This document shows, piece after piece, positions 5,982 to 7,692 of a stretch of 7,692 nt of DNA (position 1 is its first letter; each line of letters begins with the position of its first letter). The DNA is from CAZYTO01 sp964650405. Lineage in GTDB: Bacteria > Acidobacteriota > Thermoanaerobaculia > Gp7-AA8. The position numbers and the translations under genes are program-made. Below the pieces are notes generated by a model. It was given only the letters and a program-made list of their open reading frames with translations. It was not told the origin of the DNA and did not search any database. The stretch is taken from the NCBI GenBank assembly GCA_964650405.1, contig CAZYTO010000271.1:1-7692 (forward strand), in the 5' to 3' direction.

Positions 5982-6664
5982 TCGCCCGCATCCTCATCGT
6001 CGACGACGACGAAGCCATCCGGGCCACGCTCCGCCAGCACCTGCAGGCCAACGGCTACGACGTCATCAGCGCCGGCGACGGCGTGGAGGCCATGGAGCGC
6101 TTCTCCGCCGTGCATCCCGATCTCGTGCTCACCGACCTGGCCATGCCGCGGGCCGACGGCTTCACCGTGATCCAGGGCATCCGCGCCGCCAGCGACACGC
6201 CGGTGCTCGTCCTCTCCGTCCGCGGCGGTGATGCCGACAAGGTCCGGGCCCTCGACCTCGGCGCCGACGACTTCGTGGTCAAACCGTTCTCGGCCGTCGA
6301 GCTGCTGGCCCGCGTCCGCGCCCAGCTCCGCCGCTCCGGCAACGCCCTGCACACCCTCTTCGAGTTCCCCGACCTCATCATCGACCTGGAGCGGCGGAAG
6401 GTGACCCAGGGAGGTCGCGACGTCCGCCTGACACCGACGGAGTTCGCCATCCTGGAGATCCTGGCCCGCCACGCCGGCCGCCCGGTGTCGTTCGACGAGC
6501 TGATCGCCGCGGTGTGGAAAGGCGCGCCGGCCACGTCCAACGACGCCGTGCGCGTGCACGTCGGCGCCCTGCGGCGCAAGCTCGAGCCCGACCCGTCCAG
6601 TCCCCGCTACATCGTCACCGAGCCGTGGATCGGATATCGCTTCATCGCCGAGCCCCTTACCTGA
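5978..6664 (+). CDS. kdpE: KdpE-like OmpR-family response regulator, 228 aa
   Basis: This is a cytoplasmic transcription factor, activated by phosphorylation from the adjacent kinase. The receiver domain (1 to about 115) has acidic residues D9-D11, phospho-acceptor D53 in LVLTDLAMPRADG, S80 in the switch position and K102 in VVKPF. The winged-helix DNA-binding domain (about 128-225) has VRLTPTEFAILEILARHAG, a recognition-helix region NDAVRVHVGALRRKLEPDP and the wing RYIVTEPWIGYRF, close to KdpE. Length is normal for the family. The start is GTG in a GTGA overlap with the kinase stop, so the pair is translationally coupled. Its target is not shown by sequence; the 11-bp tandem repeat at 1603-1624 before usp and the transporter gene is the best candidate within the window. 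Confidence 0.9.
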   Translation: MIARILIVDDDEAIRATLRQHLQANGYDVISAGDGVEAMERFSAVHPDLVLTDLAMPRADGFTVIQGIRAASDTPVLVLSVRGGDADKVRALDLGADDFVVKPFSAVELLARVRAQLRRSGNALHTLFEFPDLIIDLERRKVTQGGRDVRLTPTEFAILEILARHAGRPVSFDELIAAVWKGAPATSNDAVRVHVGALRRKLEPDPSSPRYIVTEPWIGYRFIAEPLT

Positions 6665-6728
6665 AACTGCGCGCGGTTTTGTGCGGTGGCCGCGCTGAGA
6701 TTCACGCTCAACCCCGCGCTGTCGTGAC

Positions 6729-6734
6729 TATGAT
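6729..6734 (+). promoter_or_regulatory. Candidate -10 element (TATGAT) directly before the EIIA start
   Basis: TATGAT is followed by six bases and then the GTG at 6741, the spacing seen when transcription starts at the first base of the start codon. No Shine-Dalgarno sequence precedes the GTG, which fits a leaderless mRNA. No clear -35 box lies 16-18 bases upstream, so this rests on spacing alone. Confidence 0.35.
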
Positions 6735-6740
6735 GCGCAT

Positions 6741-7181
6741 GTGAAAATCAGCGACGTCATCAGCGAAAGCGACGTGGTCCTCGGACTGCGCGCCTACAGC
6801 ATCGCCAACGCCGCCTCCCAGCTCCTGCTCCGGACGCTGCCGCAGCACGGGCTGTCGCACGGGGAAGTGCAGCGCCTGGTGGAGAAGGTCGTGAACCGGG
6901 AGAAGGAGATGGCCACCACCTGCGGCGCCGGCGCCATCCCGCACGCGCGCGACGCAGCCGTGGACCGGTTCATAGCCGCCATCGGCGTGAACGCGAATGG
7001 AATCGTCGAAGGGCAGCGGCAGCCGCGCCTGATCGTGGCCTTCCTCTCCCCCGAGTCGCAGCGGAGCGAGCACCTGACCTTCCTGGCCTCGCTCTCGCGG
7101 CTCGTCTCGTCGGCGGAGAAGACGGACGCCATCGCCCGCGCCGCCGCACCCAAAGACGTCGTGGCGTTACTGCAGGGATAA
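6741..7181 (+). CDS. PTS EIIA (PtsN/EIIA-Ntr or fructose-type) domain protein, 146 aa
   Basis: This is a cytoplasmic phosphocarrier domain of the PTS_EIIA_2 family (PF00359). The active-site segment CGAGAIPHAR places the phosphorylatable histidine at H68, preceded by VEKVVNREKEMATT as in PtsN. The conserved VAFLSPESQRSEHLTFLASLSRLV (99-122) and closing helix with KDVVALL complete the domain, and length is normal for a single EIIA. No sugar-transport EIIB or EIIC is nearby, which favours a regulatory role. In E. coli, EIIA-Ntr binds the K+ transporter regulator KdpD and the Trk system. Its position 76 bases after a KdpD/KdpE-like pair suggests a similar link, which is inference. The start is GTG 6741; no ATG is available in frame just upstream. 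Its 3' end overlaps the converging minus-strand gene by 15 bases. Confidence 0.85.
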   Translation: MKISDVISESDVVLGLRAYSIANAASQLLLRTLPQHGLSHGEVQRLVEKVVNREKEMATTCGAGAIPHARDAAVDRFIAAIGVNANGIVEGQRQPRLIVAFLSPESQRSEHLTFLASLSRLVSSAEKTDAIARAAAPKDVVALLQG

Positions 7182-7692
7182 CCGGTCGGCGTCGTCTTCG
7201 TACGCGAAGAGGTTGCCGAAACGCGCCCAGCGCACCATCGTCTCGAACACGTCCTCGTAGTTCTCGCGCGGCAGAGCCAGGATGATCATCTCCCGCACCA
7301 TGTCGCCGCTCACCTCTCCCTCCTCGCGCTGAAGCAGGGCGTGGACGTCCTGGAAGAGTCGCAGCTTGAGGAGCTTTTCGCGCCACATCTGCTTGCGGTC
7401 GTCCGGGTCCGCCTGCACGAAGCGCCGTCCGTCGGGCGTGAGGACGACGGCCTGCTTGGGCGTGTCGACGAAGCTCAGCATCTCCGCGGCCTTGGTGATG
7501 CTCATGATGTGGCCGAACTCGCGGTCGGTGTCGGCGGCGACGTCGAAGATGTCGTCCGCCCCTCCCTTCGAGTCGAGATACTCGAGCAGGCGCCCGACCT
7601 CGGAGGGGGACGTCTTCGGAAGCGACCACAGCGCGCGCCCGCCCGCGGGGACGGAGGCGGCAGGCGCGGGCGGCCTTTCCTGGCAGCGGCAG
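7167..7692 (-). CDS. C-terminal part of an ABC transporter ATP-binding protein (AAA-associated C-terminal domain), 5' end outside window
   Basis: The frame is open from the right edge and ends with TAA at 7169-7167, giving 174 visible residues. After a proline/alanine-rich linker, the segment ALWSLPKTSPSEVGRLLEYLD begins what looks like the C-terminal AAA-associated domain (PF09821). It contains SITKAAEMLSF, VLTPDGRRFVQADPDDRKQMWREKLL, and near the end FETMVRWARFGNLFAYEDD, the family's W-R-ELF-Y-D pattern. In known proteins this domain follows the ATPase domain of nitrate/sulfonate/taurine-type ABC ATPases. No Walker motif lies in the window, so the ATPase itself is inferred. An internal ATG at 7505 begins mid-domain and is unlikely to be the real start. 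No link to the potassium genes is visible. Confidence 0.65.
   Translation of the reverse strand, partial: CRCQERPPAPAASVPAGGRALWSLPKTSPSEVGRLLEYLDSKGGADDIFDVAADTDREFGHIMSITKAAEMLSFVDTPKQAVVLTPDGRRFVQADPDDRKQMWREKLLKLRLFQDVHALLQREEGEVSGDMVREMIILALPRENYEDVFETMVRWARFGNLFAYEDDADRLSLQ

Overview
The window comes from a GC-rich bacterium. Third codon positions in the genes right of base 1638 are dominated by G and C, which fills the other frames with spurious open reading frames. I cannot name the organism. The heptanucleotide spacer repeats and the gene set would fit an Acidobacteriota-like soil or sediment lineage, but that is a guess.

Left part (1 to about 1375): the upstream portion of an IS110-family insertion sequence. 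Its DEDD/serine transposase is on the minus strand and runs off the left edge. The roughly 190 bases upstream of the transposase contain hairpins and a repeat, and this is where IS110-group elements usually encode their bridge RNA. The bases from there to 1637 are non-coding and hold a hairpin, an array of GGCACTC-type heptamers and an exact-period 11-bp tandem repeat just before the next gene.

Central part (1638-6664): a potassium-homeostasis locus on the plus strand. In order it encodes a small stand-alone universal-stress-protein domain that looks like the USP module of KdpD; a KimA-type APC/KUP-superfamily proton/K+ symporter (TTG start, 4-bp overlap with the usp stop); a 470-bp spacer full of inverted and heptamer repeats; a histidine kinase with the membrane, GAF and catalytic parts of KdpD but not its N-terminal domain; and an OmpR/KdpE-type response regulator (4-bp overlap with the kinase). 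No kdpFABC is present in the window.

Right part (6741-7692): a PtsN/EIIA-type phosphotransferase domain protein, possibly leaderless. Converging on it with a 15-bp overlap is the 3' end of a minus-strand gene whose product resembles the AAA-associated C-terminal domain of nitrate/sulfonate-type ABC ATPases.

The most interesting reading is that the parts of a KdpD regulator appear dispersed around a KimA-like transporter, with a PtsN-like protein next to them. In E. coli, EIIA-Ntr binds KdpD, so the window may encode a rewired nitrogen-PTS/Kdp circuit that controls a KimA-like importer instead of the Kdp ATPase. That link is inference from gene order and domain content.
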